Source of the DNA: Zophobihabitans entericus
GTDB taxonomy: Bacteria; Pseudomonadota; Gammaproteobacteria; Enterobacterales; Orbaceae
Assembly (NCBI RefSeq): GCF_011745665.1
Contig: NZ_CP050253.1
Coordinates: 2,207,418-2,271,417, forward strand
Length of the DNA stretch: 64,000 nucleotides
Direction of reading: 5' to 3'
Of the stretch, positions 28,101 to 37,515 are shown one piece after another. Under the pieces are notes generated by a model that was given only the letters and a program-made list of their open reading frames with translations, was not told the DNA's origin and searched no databases. A program made the translations under genes and the position numbers. Positions within the stretch are counted from its first letter, which is position 1, and the number at the start of each line of letters is the position of its first letter.

Positions 28101-29762
28101 TTATTGTCTCTCATAGGTTCTCAAGAACTCTGCTGATTTAGCAAAATCACCCGTTAATGGTCTGTCATAATCAATTACATCAATCAGCTTTCGGTATTCG
28201 TTATACAGTTTAGACGTTGCCGGTGACATATTAAATTGACCACTTTTTTCTCTTCTTAAATCAATCGCTTGAGCTGCGTGGAACAGCTCAATACCATAGA
28301 TTTGATATAAGTTATCAACCTGATGTTGAACTTTTTGTACCACATAAGGTGCATTAGTCGCAGCATCTTCAACCTGACCTTCTACCGGCGTGGTATTAAG
28401 CATTATAGGATTAGACAGGAACATATTTTCACCTTTAAGTGCAACTAATGGGTTTTGCATTGCACCCAGTGCATGAACAGTATTTTTAGTACCAAGGAAA
28501 CGAGTTAAATGGCTAAAATATTCATCACTCAGACGAAGTGTTCTTTGTGTTGCTACGTTAGAATTTGCACCCACAGTCAGAGATAATCTTTCCAGTCCAA
28601 CTACCCAAATTAATGGATCAAAGTTAGCGGTTGGAACAATCGCGCCACCACCCTGAATCTTAAATTTCATCTCCATTGGTGACAGGCTATTCGCTTTAGG
28701 TGAAATCAAAATACCTGGATTATCATCAGAAGAATTAAATTGAATGTTCATATCTTCATTTAGTTGATCAAAGGCCTGTTGTAATACAGCAATATAATAC
28801 ACAGAATCTCTGACACTTAACGGATCTTGTAGTACACGATCATCATTGACCTGCCATAAGTAACTACCTTGCAATAGATCACGTAGTTCTGCAGAAGTAG
28901 ATACAAAGTATTTAAATGGACGAAGCTCATTAGCTTCTGCAGAGAATGGTGCAATATTACCGTTGATCGCTTCAAGCGTTAACGCATAATTCAGTTTTGA
29001 AATTTTTAATAAATGCTCAACATCAGCAAGTAGCAGGGCAGTAAGTGCTGATGAATAAGCATTGGAGCTTAAAATTGATAGCGCATCTTTACCAAAAAGT
29101 ACGACAGGTTTAATGTTTTCTGCTTTAAAAGCATCTGCTGCCGGAACAATTTTACCCTGATACCAGACGTCACCTCTTCCCATCATCGCCAGACCAACGT
29201 GACCAAGAATCGTAATATCAGCCATACCAGTTGAACCTTTAGATGGAATAACCGGTAAGACATTTTGATTAAGCATTGTTTGTAGCATTTGTACAATTGA
29301 TTCCTGAACACCACTACCGCCATGAAGCATGTTGTTCAGACGTGCAGCGAGTACTGCTCTGGTGGTTCTGATGTCTGCCGGTGCGCCTAAACCGCCACTA
29401 TGTGAGTTAATCAGTCCGATATTAAATTCTCTTGAAGCGTTAATCACTTCTTCACTTAATTTGCCTTCAGCATTAACCATTTGGTGGTCTTTATTCATCC
29501 CCACCCCAACCGTTAATCCGTAAATTTCATGGCCAGTTTCAGCGCCATTAATTAAGATTTGATGAGAAATTTTAACCCGTTCCAGTGCTTGTGGCGCGAT
29601 TTTTACTTCTTCACCGTCAGCAATTTTAACGATATCGGTATATTTGACTGAGTTTCCATCTAAAGTAATAGTGGCGGAAGCGAAGGTAGTAACGGAGAGA
29701 AGAACAGATGCAAAAACAGCTTTACAACTTGTGGCTAGGGTACTCTGATACAACTTATGCAT
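28101..29762 (-). CDS. Exported HAL/PAL-family lyase homologue without the MIO Ala-Ser-Gly
   Basis: 553-aa member of the aromatic amino acid lyase fold (PF00221). A Sec signal peptide (KAVFASVLLSVTTFASA, cleavage near residue 30) predicts a periplasmic location. The conserved active-site Tyr region is present as IYGLTVGVG (Y81). At the position where HAL/PAL enzymes have G-S-V-G-A-S-G-D, this protein reads GSTGMAD (176-182). The Ala-Ser-Gly that cyclises to the MIO electrophile is therefore missing, with a one-residue deletion. Later blocks FNSSDDNPG and NVATQRTLRLSDEYF are kept. It may be a MIO-independent eliminase (ergothionase is, from memory, a precedent) or a non-ammonia-lyase. Single gene between DUF423 and catalase. 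Confidence 0.8.
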   Translation of the reverse strand: MHKLYQSTLATSCKAVFASVLLSVTTFASATITLDGNSVKYTDIVKIADGEEVKIAPQALERVKISHQILINGAETGHEIYGLTVGVGMNKDHQMVNAEGKLSEEVINASREFNIGLINSHSGGLGAPADIRTTRAVLAARLNNMLHGGSGVQESIVQMLQTMLNQNVLPVIPSKGSTGMADITILGHVGLAMMGRGDVWYQGKIVPAADAFKAENIKPVVLFGKDALSILSSNAYSSALTALLLADVEHLLKISKLNYALTLEAINGNIAPFSAEANELRPFKYFVSTSAELRDLLQGSYLWQVNDDRVLQDPLSVRDSVYYIAVLQQAFDQLNEDMNIQFNSSDDNPGILISPKANSLSPMEMKFKIQGGGAIVPTANFDPLIWVVGLERLSLTVGANSNVATQRTLRLSDEYFSHLTRFLGTKNTVHALGAMQNPLVALKGENMFLSNPIMLNTTPVEGQVEDAATNAPYVVQKVQHQVDNLYQIYGIELFHAAQAIDLRREKSGQFNMSPATSKLYNEYRKLIDVIDYDRPLTGDFAKSAEFLRTYERQ

Positions 29763-29979
29763 AACTACTCCTGATGTTAAGTAAAAAATACTAATTCAAG
29801 TAACTGTTAATTATAAGTAAATAAAGTATACCCACAACCATGTATATAACGATGTGTGATATATGTTGTAAAAAATTATTAAATATCAATATAAAATGAC
29901 GTTCAAACAAATAAATTAACGGCAGGGATTGAGGAATTTTTGACCAGAAGTGTTAGTATTTAGTCAAGATATTTACATA

Positions 29980-30009
29980 AAAAATGACCGGTTTTACCCG
30001 GTCATTTTA
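29980..30009 (-). terminator. Terminator after catalase gene
   Basis: AAAATGACCGG/CCGGTCATTTT type stem (AAAATGACCGGG-loop complement) placed just beyond the katA stop, with A/T runs on both sides. Confidence 0.8.
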
Positions 30010-30015
30010 AGTGAA

Positions 30016-31458
30016 TTATTTCATCGCTTTGATTGCAGCTTCAACACCTGCACCATATTCAGGATGAACATTACGGAATAGTTCAATTTGACGTTTTTGA
30101 ATTTCTTCTGGTACCTGACAAAGCTCACCAGCAATACGTTTAAACATACGCTGATGCTCTTCTGCACTTAATAGATTATAAAGTGCACGTGGCTGGCTGT
30201 AATAGTCATTATCATCTTCACGATGGTTCCAGTGATCAGCAGCGCCACCAAGATTTAGTGGTGGTTCGCTAAAATCACGTTGTTCCTGATACAGACCATA
30301 GCTATTTGGTTCATAAGTTGCAGTATTGCCACTGTTACCATCAACACGCATAGCGCCATCACGGTGATAGTTATGGAACGGACAACGTGGTGCATTCACC
30401 GGAATTTGATGATGATTTACACCTAAACGATAACGCGCGGCATCACCATAAGAGAATAGACGACCTTGTAACATTCTGTCAGGAGAGAAACTAATACCTG
30501 GTACGACGTTAGCCGGATTAAATGCTGCTTGCTCAACTTCTGCAAAATAGTTTTCTGGATTGCGATTCAGCTCAAGAATACCCACTTCAATTAATGGATA
30601 ATCTTTATGTGGCCAAATTTTAGTTAAATCAAATGGATGATAAGGGACTTTGAGTGCATCTTCTTCTGGCATGATTTGTACATAAAACTTCCAGCTTGGG
30701 AATTTACCTCGTTCAATATGATCATACAGGTCACGTTGTGAACTTTCTCTATCCTGACCAATTAAAACTTCAGCTTCATCATCCATCAGATTCTTAATAC
30801 CTTGCTGAGTTTTAAGATGGAACTTAACCCAATAACGTTTATTATCAGCACTGATAAAACTAAAAGTATGACTACCAAAGCCATGAATATGACGATAAGA
30901 TTTTGGTAAACCACGGTCACTAAAATCAATAGTTAATTGATGGAGAGATTCGGGTAATTGAGAGAAGAAATCCCATTTATAAGTTGCACTACGCAGGTTA
31001 GTACGAGGATCACGTTTTACCACATGGTTCAGATCAGGGAATTTTAGCGCATCACGGAAGTAGAAGACTGGAGTATTATTACCAACTAAGTCCCAGTTAC
31101 CTTCTTCAGTATAGAACTTCATCGCAAAGCCACGAATATCACGTTCTGCATCAGCAGCACCGCGTTCACCGGCAACAGTTGAGAAACGGATAAATAGATC
31201 AGTTTTCTTACCAATTTCAGAGAAAATCTTAGCTCGAGTATATTTAGTAATATCGTGGGTAACAGTGAACGTTCCGTAAGCACCAGAACCTTTAGCATGC
31301 ATACGGCGTTCAGGAATCACTTCACGGTCAAAATGAGCCAGCTTCTCAAGAAACCAGACATCTTGTAACAGCATCGGGCCACGTGGGCCAGCAGTGACTG
31401 AGTTATTGTTATCAACAACAGGTGCTCCAGCTCCAGTCGTTAGTTTCTTCTTCTCCAT
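30016..31458 (-). CDS. katA: Heme catalase, small-subunit clade
   Basis: 480-aa monofunctional catalase that dismutates hydrogen peroxide. Catalytic His54 sits in [12 protein letters not shown], Asn127 in [14 protein letters not shown], and the proximal heme Tyr in [14 protein letters not shown] (about residue 337). Length matches clade 3 small-subunit catalases. NADPH-binding-type residues are likely (HRDGAMR region). No signal peptide; cytoplasmic. Monocistronic with its own terminator; no OxyR site could be identified by eye. Confidence 0.95.
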   Translation of the reverse strand: MEKKKLTTGAGAPVVDNNNSVTAGPRGPMLLQDVWFLEKLAHFDREVIPERRMHAKGSGAYGTFTVTHDITKYTRAKIFSEIGKKTDLFIRFSTVAGERGAADAERDIRGFAMKFYTEEGNWDLVGNNTPVFYFRDALKFPDLNHVVKRDPRTNLRSATYKWDFFSQLPESLHQLTIDFSDRGLPKSYRHIHGFGSHTFSFISADNKRYWVKFHLKTQQGIKNLMDDEAEVLIGQDRESSQRDLYDHIERGKFPSWKFYVQIMPEEDALKVPYHPFDLTKIWPHKDYPLIEVGILELNRNPENYFAEVEQAAFNPANVVPGISFSPDRMLQGRLFSYGDAARYRLGVNHHQIPVNAPRCPFHNYHRDGAMRVDGNSGNTATYEPNSYGLYQEQRDFSEPPLNLGGAADHWNHREDDNDYYSQPRALYNLLSAEEHQRMFKRIAGELCQVPEEIQKRQIELFRNVHPEYGAGVEAAIKAMK

Positions 31459-31958
31459 GTTATCTCCTATATCAAGTTGAGTTAAACCGTAGAAACATAT
31501 TCACGCCGAATGATTACCAGAAATATGTTTCTTATTAATCGTTCACATGTATTTAAACTGTGTTTTTCCCTACCAGTTAACGACATTTGAATACAAATGT
31601 CATCCTTTATCCTTGTTACTTTATGAAGAACAAACAACCCATATTCTCTTAGCATCGAGTATATTGTGATGTAAGTCAAATAGATAAGTAGTAAATGACC
31701 AATTTTTTCTTAAATTCCACTCATTATAATAGATAAAAACTATGCTGAATATGTACTGATATATGGTAAAAATCAATCAGCTACCTGAATATCAGAGACT
31801 AATAATAAATAAGTTTCGTTCGTTATTTTTTTATAGGATAAGTGAGGAAAATAATACTATTATTGAATGTTTTTAGTTATTTTATTTCTGATAAGAAAAA
31901 GTAAAATTTCCTTAAAAAACATTGGGTAAATAATATATTAATGAATAAAAAAGAGATT
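31459..31958. other. Intergenic region between katA and tna operon
   Basis: 500 bp, AT-rich, carrying the katA promoter on the left side. I see no convincing gene; a 65-codon leftward frame at 31482-31679 has no family resemblance and no ribosome site. Confidence 0.5.
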
Positions 31959-32015
31959 TGTGATAACTGTCACTGTTTTTATTAAAAATATAGCTAAACT
32001 ACTTGCGACTATAGT
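31959..32015 (+). promoter_or_regulatory. CRP site and promoter of the tna operon
   Basis: TGTGATAACTGTCACT (31959-31974) matches the CRP consensus TGTGA-N6-TCACA with one mismatch. A TATAGT -10 candidate lies at 32010-32015, which puts the CRP site roughly 55-60 bp before transcription start, close to the class I position known for E. coli tna. Confidence 0.7.
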
Positions 32016-32046
32016 ACATTGTGTTGCTATTTCGGAGGGTTAGAGT

Positions 32047-32121
32047 ATGAACCTAATTTCAAATTTACATCCTTCTTGGGTTACCCTCGATCATCGTATT
32101 GCTTTTTACTTTCCTGAATAA
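32047..32121 (+). CDS. tnaC: Tryptophanase leader peptide TnaC
   Basis: 24-codon leader peptide MNLISNLHPSWVTLDHRIAF followed by Tyr-Phe-Pro-Glu and UAA. Ribosome site GGAGG lies 8 nt before the ATG. Trp11, Asp15 and Pro23 have exactly the spacing of the essential E. coli residues W12, D16 and P24, so tryptophan-induced ribosome stalling near the stop codon and blocking of Rho should apply. Unlike E. coli, one extra Glu codon follows the Pro and the stop is UAA, closer to the Proteus-type leaders that have residues after Pro. Confidence 0.92.
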   Translation: MNLISNLHPSWVTLDHRIAFYFPE

Positions 32122-32351
32122 TTCCTCGTTTTTATTTTGTGTCTTACTGACACGATTCATTAGTTTATTTGCGTGAATTTATCATCGTGTTGAATATTTC
32201 ATTTTGCACGCTGTGATGAGTAGTTGTTTGCGTTAAATAGCTAAAGATCTACCAGAAGTTCTCTATAAACATTTGTTTTATTAACAATACTGTCCGCCTG
32301 TCTTCTTGACGACCGGGGTATCTAATTAATTATTAATTGGAGGTATTGATT
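32122..32351 (+). promoter_or_regulatory. tnaC-tnaA transcribed spacer (attenuation region)
   Basis: 230-bp untranslated spacer between the leader peptide stop and tnaA. In E. coli this stretch holds the rut site and Rho-dependent pause/termination sites controlled by TnaC stalling. No strong intrinsic terminator is visible, consistent with Rho. Ribosome site GGAGG precedes tnaA. Confidence 0.6.
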
Positions 32352-33743
32352 ATGGCCATTAAGTATTTTCCTGAACCGTTCCGTATTAAATCTGTTGAAC
32401 CTTTACGCATGCTAACCCGCGCTGAGCGTGAACAAAAAATCAAAGAAGCAAACTATAATTTATTCTATTTGAAAGGTGAGGATTGCTATATCGATCTGTT
32501 AACAGATTCTGGTACTAATGCCATGAGCCAGGAGCAGTGGGCAGGGGTTATGAAAGGTGATGAAGCCTATGCTGGTGCATCAAGTTATTACAAATTAGTG
32601 GAGGCGGGCAGAGATATTTTTAATTATGAATATATTCAGCCGGTACATCAGGGTAGAGCGGGGGAGAAAGTGCTTTTTCCTCTCTTTTTATCCAAGGGCA
32701 AAGTAGCTATATCCAATATGTTCTTTGATACAACACGAGCTCATGTTGAACTCGCTGGCGCCAGAGCTATTGACTGTGTCATCGAAGATGCTAAAGATCC
32801 GGCTAAACGCGTTAAATTTAAAGGGAATATGGATGTTGCTAAACTGGAAGCCTTAATTAAAGAACACGGTGCTGAAAATGTGGGACTGGTCGTTATGACT
32901 GTCACAAATAACTCAGCAGGTGGGCAGCCGGTTTCCATTAAAAATATCCGCGAATCCGCAGCGGTGTGTAAAAAGTATCATATTCCATTCCATATTGATG
33001 CAGCTCGTTATGCTGAAAACGCTTTCTTTATCAAACGTGATGAAGAAGAGTTCAAAAATACTTCAATTAAAGACATCATCCGTGAAACATTCAAATATGC
33101 AGAAACCTTTACTATGTCAGCCAAAAAGGATGCCATTGTTAATATGGGGGGCCTGATTGGTGTAAAAGATGGTAATTCTGATTTAGTGCTAAAAATTAAA
33201 GCTAACTGTATCTCCTTTGAAGGATTCTTTACTTATGGTGGACTGGCCGGGCGTGATTTAGAAGCGCTGGCTATTGGTCTATATGAAGGTATTGATGAAA
33301 GTTATTTACAATATCGTAATGGTCAAATGGAATATCTTGCTTCACGCCTTGATGATGCCGGTATTGCTTATCAGGCACCAATTGGTGGTCATGGTGCATT
33401 TATTGATGCTAAAGCGATGTTCCCAAATATTCCATATTATGAATTCCCGGGACAGGTGCTGGCAATAGAACTTTATAAAGAAGCAGGTATACGTACCTGT
33501 GATATTGGTTCTTATATGCTGGGAAATGATCCTGATACCAAAAAACAGCTAAAAGCAGATTTTGAGTTTACGCGTTTAGCAATTCCACGCCGTGTCTACA
33601 CTCAGGCTCATATTGATATCATGGCTGATGCCTTGATAGAGATTAAACAAAATGCACATAAAATTACATCCGGCTATAAAATTACCTGGGAGCCACCTAT
33701 CTTAAGACACTTCCAGGCACATTTAGAACCTGTGAAAAAATAA
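32352..33743 (+). CDS. tnaA: Tryptophanase
   Basis: 463-aa PLP enzyme of the tryptophanase/tyrosine phenol-lyase family. It splits L-tryptophan into indole, pyruvate and ammonia. Visible motifs: [27 protein letters not shown], and MSAKKD with the PLP lysine at about residue 259. Start ATG 32352 chosen because GGAGG lies 9 nt upstream; an in-frame ATG 15 bp earlier overlaps that site. Sequence is nearer the Proteus-type tryptophanase than E. coli. A TnaC leader and a Trp permease gene around it favour tryptophanase over tyrosine phenol-lyase. Confidence 0.92.
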   Translation: MAIKYFPEPFRIKSVEPLRMLTRAEREQKIKEANYNLFYLKGEDCYIDLLTDSGTNAMSQEQWAGVMKGDEAYAGASSYYKLVEAGRDIFNYEYIQPVHQGRAGEKVLFPLFLSKGKVAISNMFFDTTRAHVELAGARAIDCVIEDAKDPAKRVKFKGNMDVAKLEALIKEHGAENVGLVVMTVTNNSAGGQPVSIKNIRESAAVCKKYHIPFHIDAARYAENAFFIKRDEEEFKNTSIKDIIRETFKYAETFTMSAKKDAIVNMGGLIGVKDGNSDLVLKIKANCISFEGFFTYGGLAGRDLEALAIGLYEGIDESYLQYRNGQMEYLASRLDDAGIAYQAPIGGHGAFIDAKAMFPNIPYYEFPGQVLAIELYKEAGIRTCDIGSYMLGNDPDTKKQLKADFEFTRLAIPRRVYTQAHIDIMADALIEIKQNAHKITSGYKITWEPPILRHFQAHLEPVKK

Positions 33744-33931
33744 CATTTAACTACGATACATAAATATATTAAGCAGTAGATCATTTGTAAAATATCAGCA
33801 AATGATCTACTGAGAGGATATCTGTATCTGTTTTTCTGGCATAAAATAAATTTAAACGTGATTGTATCTTATTAATTAATAAAAGATATTTTCATAAAGT
33901 TATTATAAACATGATATTGTCAGGAGAAGTT

Positions 33932-35185
33932 ATGTCTAATTCATCTCCACAGCGTTATCACTCTTCCAAAGGTTCTCTGTTTGGTGGAGCAATGATTATC
34001 GGCGCAACTGTCGTTGGTGCCGGAATGTTTTCATTACCTATTGTGATGGCTGGCTCCTGGATATTTTGGGGTGGCCTGGTTTTAGTGTTAACCTGGTTTT
34101 GCATGTTAACGTCAGGAGCAATGCTTTTAGAGGCTAATCTACATTATCCTGTAGGATCCAGTTTTAATACGGTAGTTAAAGATTTGTTAGGTAATAAATG
34201 GAACGCATTAAATGGCTTTACTGTTGCATTTGTACTTTATATTTTGACCTACGCGTACATTTCGGCAAGTGGTTCTGTATTAAGTTTAACCGCGATTGAT
34301 AAATTTGGTATACAAATTCCAGCCAGAATTACCGGGACTCTTTTTGCTCTGGTATTTGGCTTTTTTGTATGGGTAAGTACAGCTGCTGTCACACGTGTTG
34401 CGGCTTTTGTTTTAGGTGTCAAAATTCTTACTTTCTTTTTAACGTTTGGAAATTTACTTGGACAAGTCGATCCTTTTATTTTACTTAATGTTAATGAGGT
34501 TGATGCAAGCTATTTTCCTTATGTACTTATGATATTTCCTTTCTGTTTAGCTTCTTTTGGTTTCCACGGTAATGTCCCAAGTTTAATGATTTATTACGGT
34601 AAAGAACCAAGGAGGATTTTTAAGGCATTACTTTTTGGTTCACTGATTGCGCTGGTGCTTTACGTAATCTGGTTAATTTGTGCGATGGGAAATATACCAA
34701 GACCTGATTTTAAACCTATTATCGCTGGCGGTGGAAATATTGATACTTTGGTTTCAGCTTTAGGCGGAGTGAGTGAGAAAGGATGGGTACAGATTGTGTT
34801 ACTGGTATTTTCTAACTTTGCTGTTGCCAGCTCATTTTTGGGTGTCACGCTTGGGTTATTTGATTATATGGCTGATTTGTTTAAATTTGATAATAGTCCG
34901 ATTGGTCGTCTTAAGACTGCTTTGGTCACTTTTATTCCACCTGTTTTAGGCGGGCTGATTTATCCTAATGGTTTCTTATATGCGATTGGATTTGCTGGAC
35001 TGGCTGCAACGATATGGGCTGTTATTGTTCCTGCTTTATTAGCACAAGAATCCAGAAGGCGCTTTACTGTCTCGACATTTAAAGTCTGGGGTGGAAAGGT
35101 CATGATATATATTGTGCTGCTGTTTGGCATTATTAATATTTTGGCCTTTGTATTATCAAGTCTGGATTTACTACCGGTGTATTAG
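33932..35185 (+). CDS. tnaB: Aromatic amino acid permease (TnaB/Mtr type)
   Basis: 417-aa inner-membrane transporter of the HAAAP family with 11 TM helices. The N-terminus [20 protein letters not shown] is the family signature, and [16 protein letters not shown] lies in the centre. It imports tryptophan for TnaA. The start is ATG 33932 with AGGAG 5 nt upstream; a start 21 bp earlier has no ribosome site. It follows tnaA by 188 bp, as in the E. coli tna operon. Confidence 0.9.
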   Translation: MSNSSPQRYHSSKGSLFGGAMIIGATVVGAGMFSLPIVMAGSWIFWGGLVLVLTWFCMLTSGAMLLEANLHYPVGSSFNTVVKDLLGNKWNALNGFTVAFVLYILTYAYISASGSVLSLTAIDKFGIQIPARITGTLFALVFGFFVWVSTAAVTRVAAFVLGVKILTFFLTFGNLLGQVDPFILLNVNEVDASYFPYVLMIFPFCLASFGFHGNVPSLMIYYGKEPRRIFKALLFGSLIALVLYVIWLICAMGNIPRPDFKPIIAGGGNIDTLVSALGGVSEKGWVQIVLLVFSNFAVASSFLGVTLGLFDYMADLFKFDNSPIGRLKTALVTFIPPVLGGLIYPNGFLYAIGFAGLAATIWAVIVPALLAQESRRRFTVSTFKVWGGKVMIYIVLLFGIINILAFVLSSLDLLPVY

Positions 35186-35301
35186 CCTGGGTTATGAAGT
35201 TTTTGCAAAGAAAAGTTTTGAGTTAAACAGTTAATCAATTGATTGAGAAGTTTAACAGGATGTTATTTTAACTGAATCTGAAATTAAGTGAGGTAGTCAT
35301 T

Positions 35302-35685
35302 ATGAAAAAGATTATTAACACAGATAAATCACCAGCTGCAATTGGGCCTTATGTTCAGGCTATTGATTTAGGGCAATTCTTATTTATGTCCGGACAGCTA
35401 CCTATTGACCCGGTAACAAATAAAATGCCTGCTGATGTGAATGAGCAGACCCAACAAAGTTTAGCTAATATTAAAGCGATTTTAACTGAAGCTAACTATG
35501 CTGTAGCTGACATCATTAAAACCACGATATTTTTAGCTGACATGAATGATTTTGTAGCGGTAAATACTATATATGAGCAGTTTTTTACTCATAATAAGGC
35601 CTCATTTCCGGCACGTTCCTGTGTACAGGTGGCTCGTTTGCCTAAAGATGCTAAGGTTGAGATAGAGATAATCGCATCAAAATAG
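35302..35685 (+). CDS. ridA: RidA family enamine/imine deaminase
   Basis: 127-aa RidA/YjgF/UK114 protein. Motifs: SPAAIGPYVQAI, MSGQLPID, FPARSCVQVARLPKDAKVEIE, with the key Arg in PARS. It hydrolyses reactive 2-aminoacrylate and related imines, products of PLP beta-eliminases. Its place just after tnaB, 116 bp on, suggests it cleans up aminoacrylate released by tryptophanase; co-transcription is possible but the gap is long enough for a separate promoter. Terminator follows. Confidence 0.9.
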   Translation: MKKIINTDKSPAAIGPYVQAIDLGQFLFMSGQLPIDPVTNKMPADVNEQTQQSLANIKAILTEANYAVADIIKTTIFLADMNDFVAVNTIYEQFFTHNKASFPARSCVQVARLPKDAKVEIEIIASK

Positions 35686-35724
35686 TGTTGTTTTTAATAA
35701 TCATCAAGAATGAAATGATAAGAG

Positions 35725-35752
35725 CCAGTCACCATCAGGGTGACTGGTTTTT
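35725..35752 (+). terminator. Terminator after ridA
   Basis: Perfect CCAGTCACC/GGTGACTGG stem with ATCAG loop followed by TTTTTTATTT. Confidence 0.9.
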
Positions 35753-35857
35753 TATTTATTATTAAATCAGAGTAATTATGACGGTAATCAGTTATGATGT
35801 AGCGCATATTTTACTGACTTGTTTTTATAAAAAACATTAATAATCTAAAGAGCTACT

Positions 35858-37231
35858 GTGGATTTATTATCTTTCTCATCATTACCTTTAAAAAAACCGT
35901 TACTGGATAATCTCCAGTTGATGGAATTTTCTTCAATGACACCTATTCAGGCACAATCATTACCATTAATCTTAACTGGCAAAGATGTTATTGCCAAAGC
36001 AAAAACCGGCAGCGGTAAAACCGTGGCATTTGGTTTAGGAATTTTATCTAAACTGAATGTTGAACAATTTACCACACAAGCACTCGTGATTTGCCCGACA
36101 AGAGAGCTCGCTGATCAGGTTGCAAATGAAATTCGTCGTTTAGCGCGTTTAATGAATAATGTTAAGGTATTAACACTGTGCGGTGGCGTGCCAATAGGAC
36201 CACAAATTGGTTCTTTAGAACACAGTGCTCATATTATTATTGGGACTCCTGGCCGTTTGGTTGATCATCTGCAACGACAATCCCTCGATTTAAGCCATTT
36301 GAATCTATTAGTTCTTGATGAGGCTGATCGAATGCTTGAGATGGGTTTTGAAGATGATATTGAGCGTATTTTGACTAACTCTCCTGTATCTCGTCAGACA
36401 TTATTATTCTCTGCGACTTATCCGGACAATATCATGCAAATGAGTAAACGAATGCAGAATTCTCCGGAGATGATTTCAGTTGATGAGCAAAATAATGAAA
36501 TTGAACAGTATTTTTATGAGATTGATAATTATCAGCGCGATCAGGCATTAGCGAAAATTATTAATCTAAATCCTTGTGAATCAACTATTGTATTTTGTAA
36601 TACTAAAATTGCGTGTCAGGAAGTTGAAGCATATTTGAATAAACAAGGTTTTAGTGCCATTGCTTTACACGGTGATTTGGAACAGAAGGAAAGGGAACAA
36701 GTCTTGTTTCAGTTTGCTAATAAAAGTCGTGCTATTTTAGTCGCCACAGATGTTGCCGCTCGTGGTTTAGATATCAAAGAACTGGATGTGGTGATTAATT
36801 ATCAGATTACGCCAGATCCTGAAGTGCACGTTCACCGGGTTGGGCGCACAGGTCGTGCGGGTGCAAAAGGTTTAGCAGTAACGCTTGTTGCAACTAATGA
36901 AATCCAAAGAGCAAATATGATAGAAGAAGTGCTAAACAGTAAGCTAGTCTGGCAAACATTACCTAATCTAACTATCGATTCTGCAAATATTGTTCAACCA
37001 AATATGCAAACCATTTGTCTGACTATTGGACGAAAAAATAAAATAAGACCTGGCGATATCCTTGGAGCGTTAACAAAAGATGCCAATTTAGATGGCAAAA
37101 ATATTGGTAAAATTAATATTACCGAACTCTATACTTATGTTGCTATTCATCATAATACCGTCAAACAGATGCTAACTTACTTTAAGGATGGAAAGATTAA
37201 AGGTAAAACGGTTCGGGCTCGGAAGTTATAA
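35858..37231 (+). CDS. dbpA: ATP-dependent RNA helicase DbpA
   Basis: 457-aa DEAD-box helicase for 50S ribosome assembly, targeted to 23S rRNA helix 92. RecA domain 1 holds AKTGSGKT, PTRELADQV, LVLDEADRM and SAT. Domain 2 holds TDVAARGLDI and HRVGRTGRAG. The C-terminal DbpA RNA-binding domain (about 385-457) includes RPGDILGALTKDANLDGKNIG, with the basic end GKTVRARKL. Full-length match to E. coli DbpA. GTG start at 35858 with AAAGAG upstream. Confidence 0.95.
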   Translation: MDLLSFSSLPLKKPLLDNLQLMEFSSMTPIQAQSLPLILTGKDVIAKAKTGSGKTVAFGLGILSKLNVEQFTTQALVICPTRELADQVANEIRRLARLMNNVKVLTLCGGVPIGPQIGSLEHSAHIIIGTPGRLVDHLQRQSLDLSHLNLLVLDEADRMLEMGFEDDIERILTNSPVSRQTLLFSATYPDNIMQMSKRMQNSPEMISVDEQNNEIEQYFYEIDNYQRDQALAKIINLNPCESTIVFCNTKIACQEVEAYLNKQGFSAIALHGDLEQKEREQVLFQFANKSRAILVATDVAARGLDIKELDVVINYQITPDPEVHVHRVGRTGRAGAKGLAVTLVATNEIQRANMIEEVLNSKLVWQTLPNLTIDSANIVQPNMQTICLTIGRKNKIRPGDILGALTKDANLDGKNIGKINITELYTYVAIHHNTVKQMLTYFKDGKIKGKTVRARKL

Positions 37232-37257
37232 TGCTTGATACAAAATAGAATAATGAT

Positions 37258-37343
37258 TGGTGCCTGAGGCCGGACTCGAACCGGCACACCCGAAGGCGGT
37301 TGATTTTGAATCAACTGCGTCTACCGATTTCGCCACTCAGGCA
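37258..37343 (-). tRNA. tRNA-Leu (anticodon CAA)
   Basis: Leftward 86-nt gene that folds as a class II tRNA. Acceptor TGCCTGA pairs with TCAGGCA; the anticodon stem-loop GTTGATTCAAAATCAAC reads anticodon CAA. There is a variable arm, GTTCGAGTC in the T loop, and an encoded CCA end. Very close to E. coli leuX. Confidence 0.95.
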
Positions 37344-37515
37344 TAAAGAAGTGTGTTTGGGTAAACTGCACAAATTATACCCGCCTAAGATTTCCTTTCA
37401 ACTGATTATTCCTGATTTAATTATTAATTGCATGAAAATGCAGCATTGATTAGAAATCTTGAATATTTTTGCTATGATATAGCCAAACCTATAACTCTCT
37501 ATTAGGAATATCGTG

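Noticed and set aside
31482-31679. 65-codon leftward frame upstream of katA
   Set aside because: No ribosome site, no homology, lies in the katA promoter region.
32352-33743. Tyrosine phenol-lyase instead of tryptophanase
   Set aside because: The two enzymes are similar, but the TnaC leader with functional W-D-P spacing and the adjacent tryptophan-type permease favour tryptophanase.
37258-37343. tRNA-Leu as an integration site for a mobile island
   Set aside because: No integrase and no repeated 3' tRNA end nearby; both neighbours are housekeeping genes.
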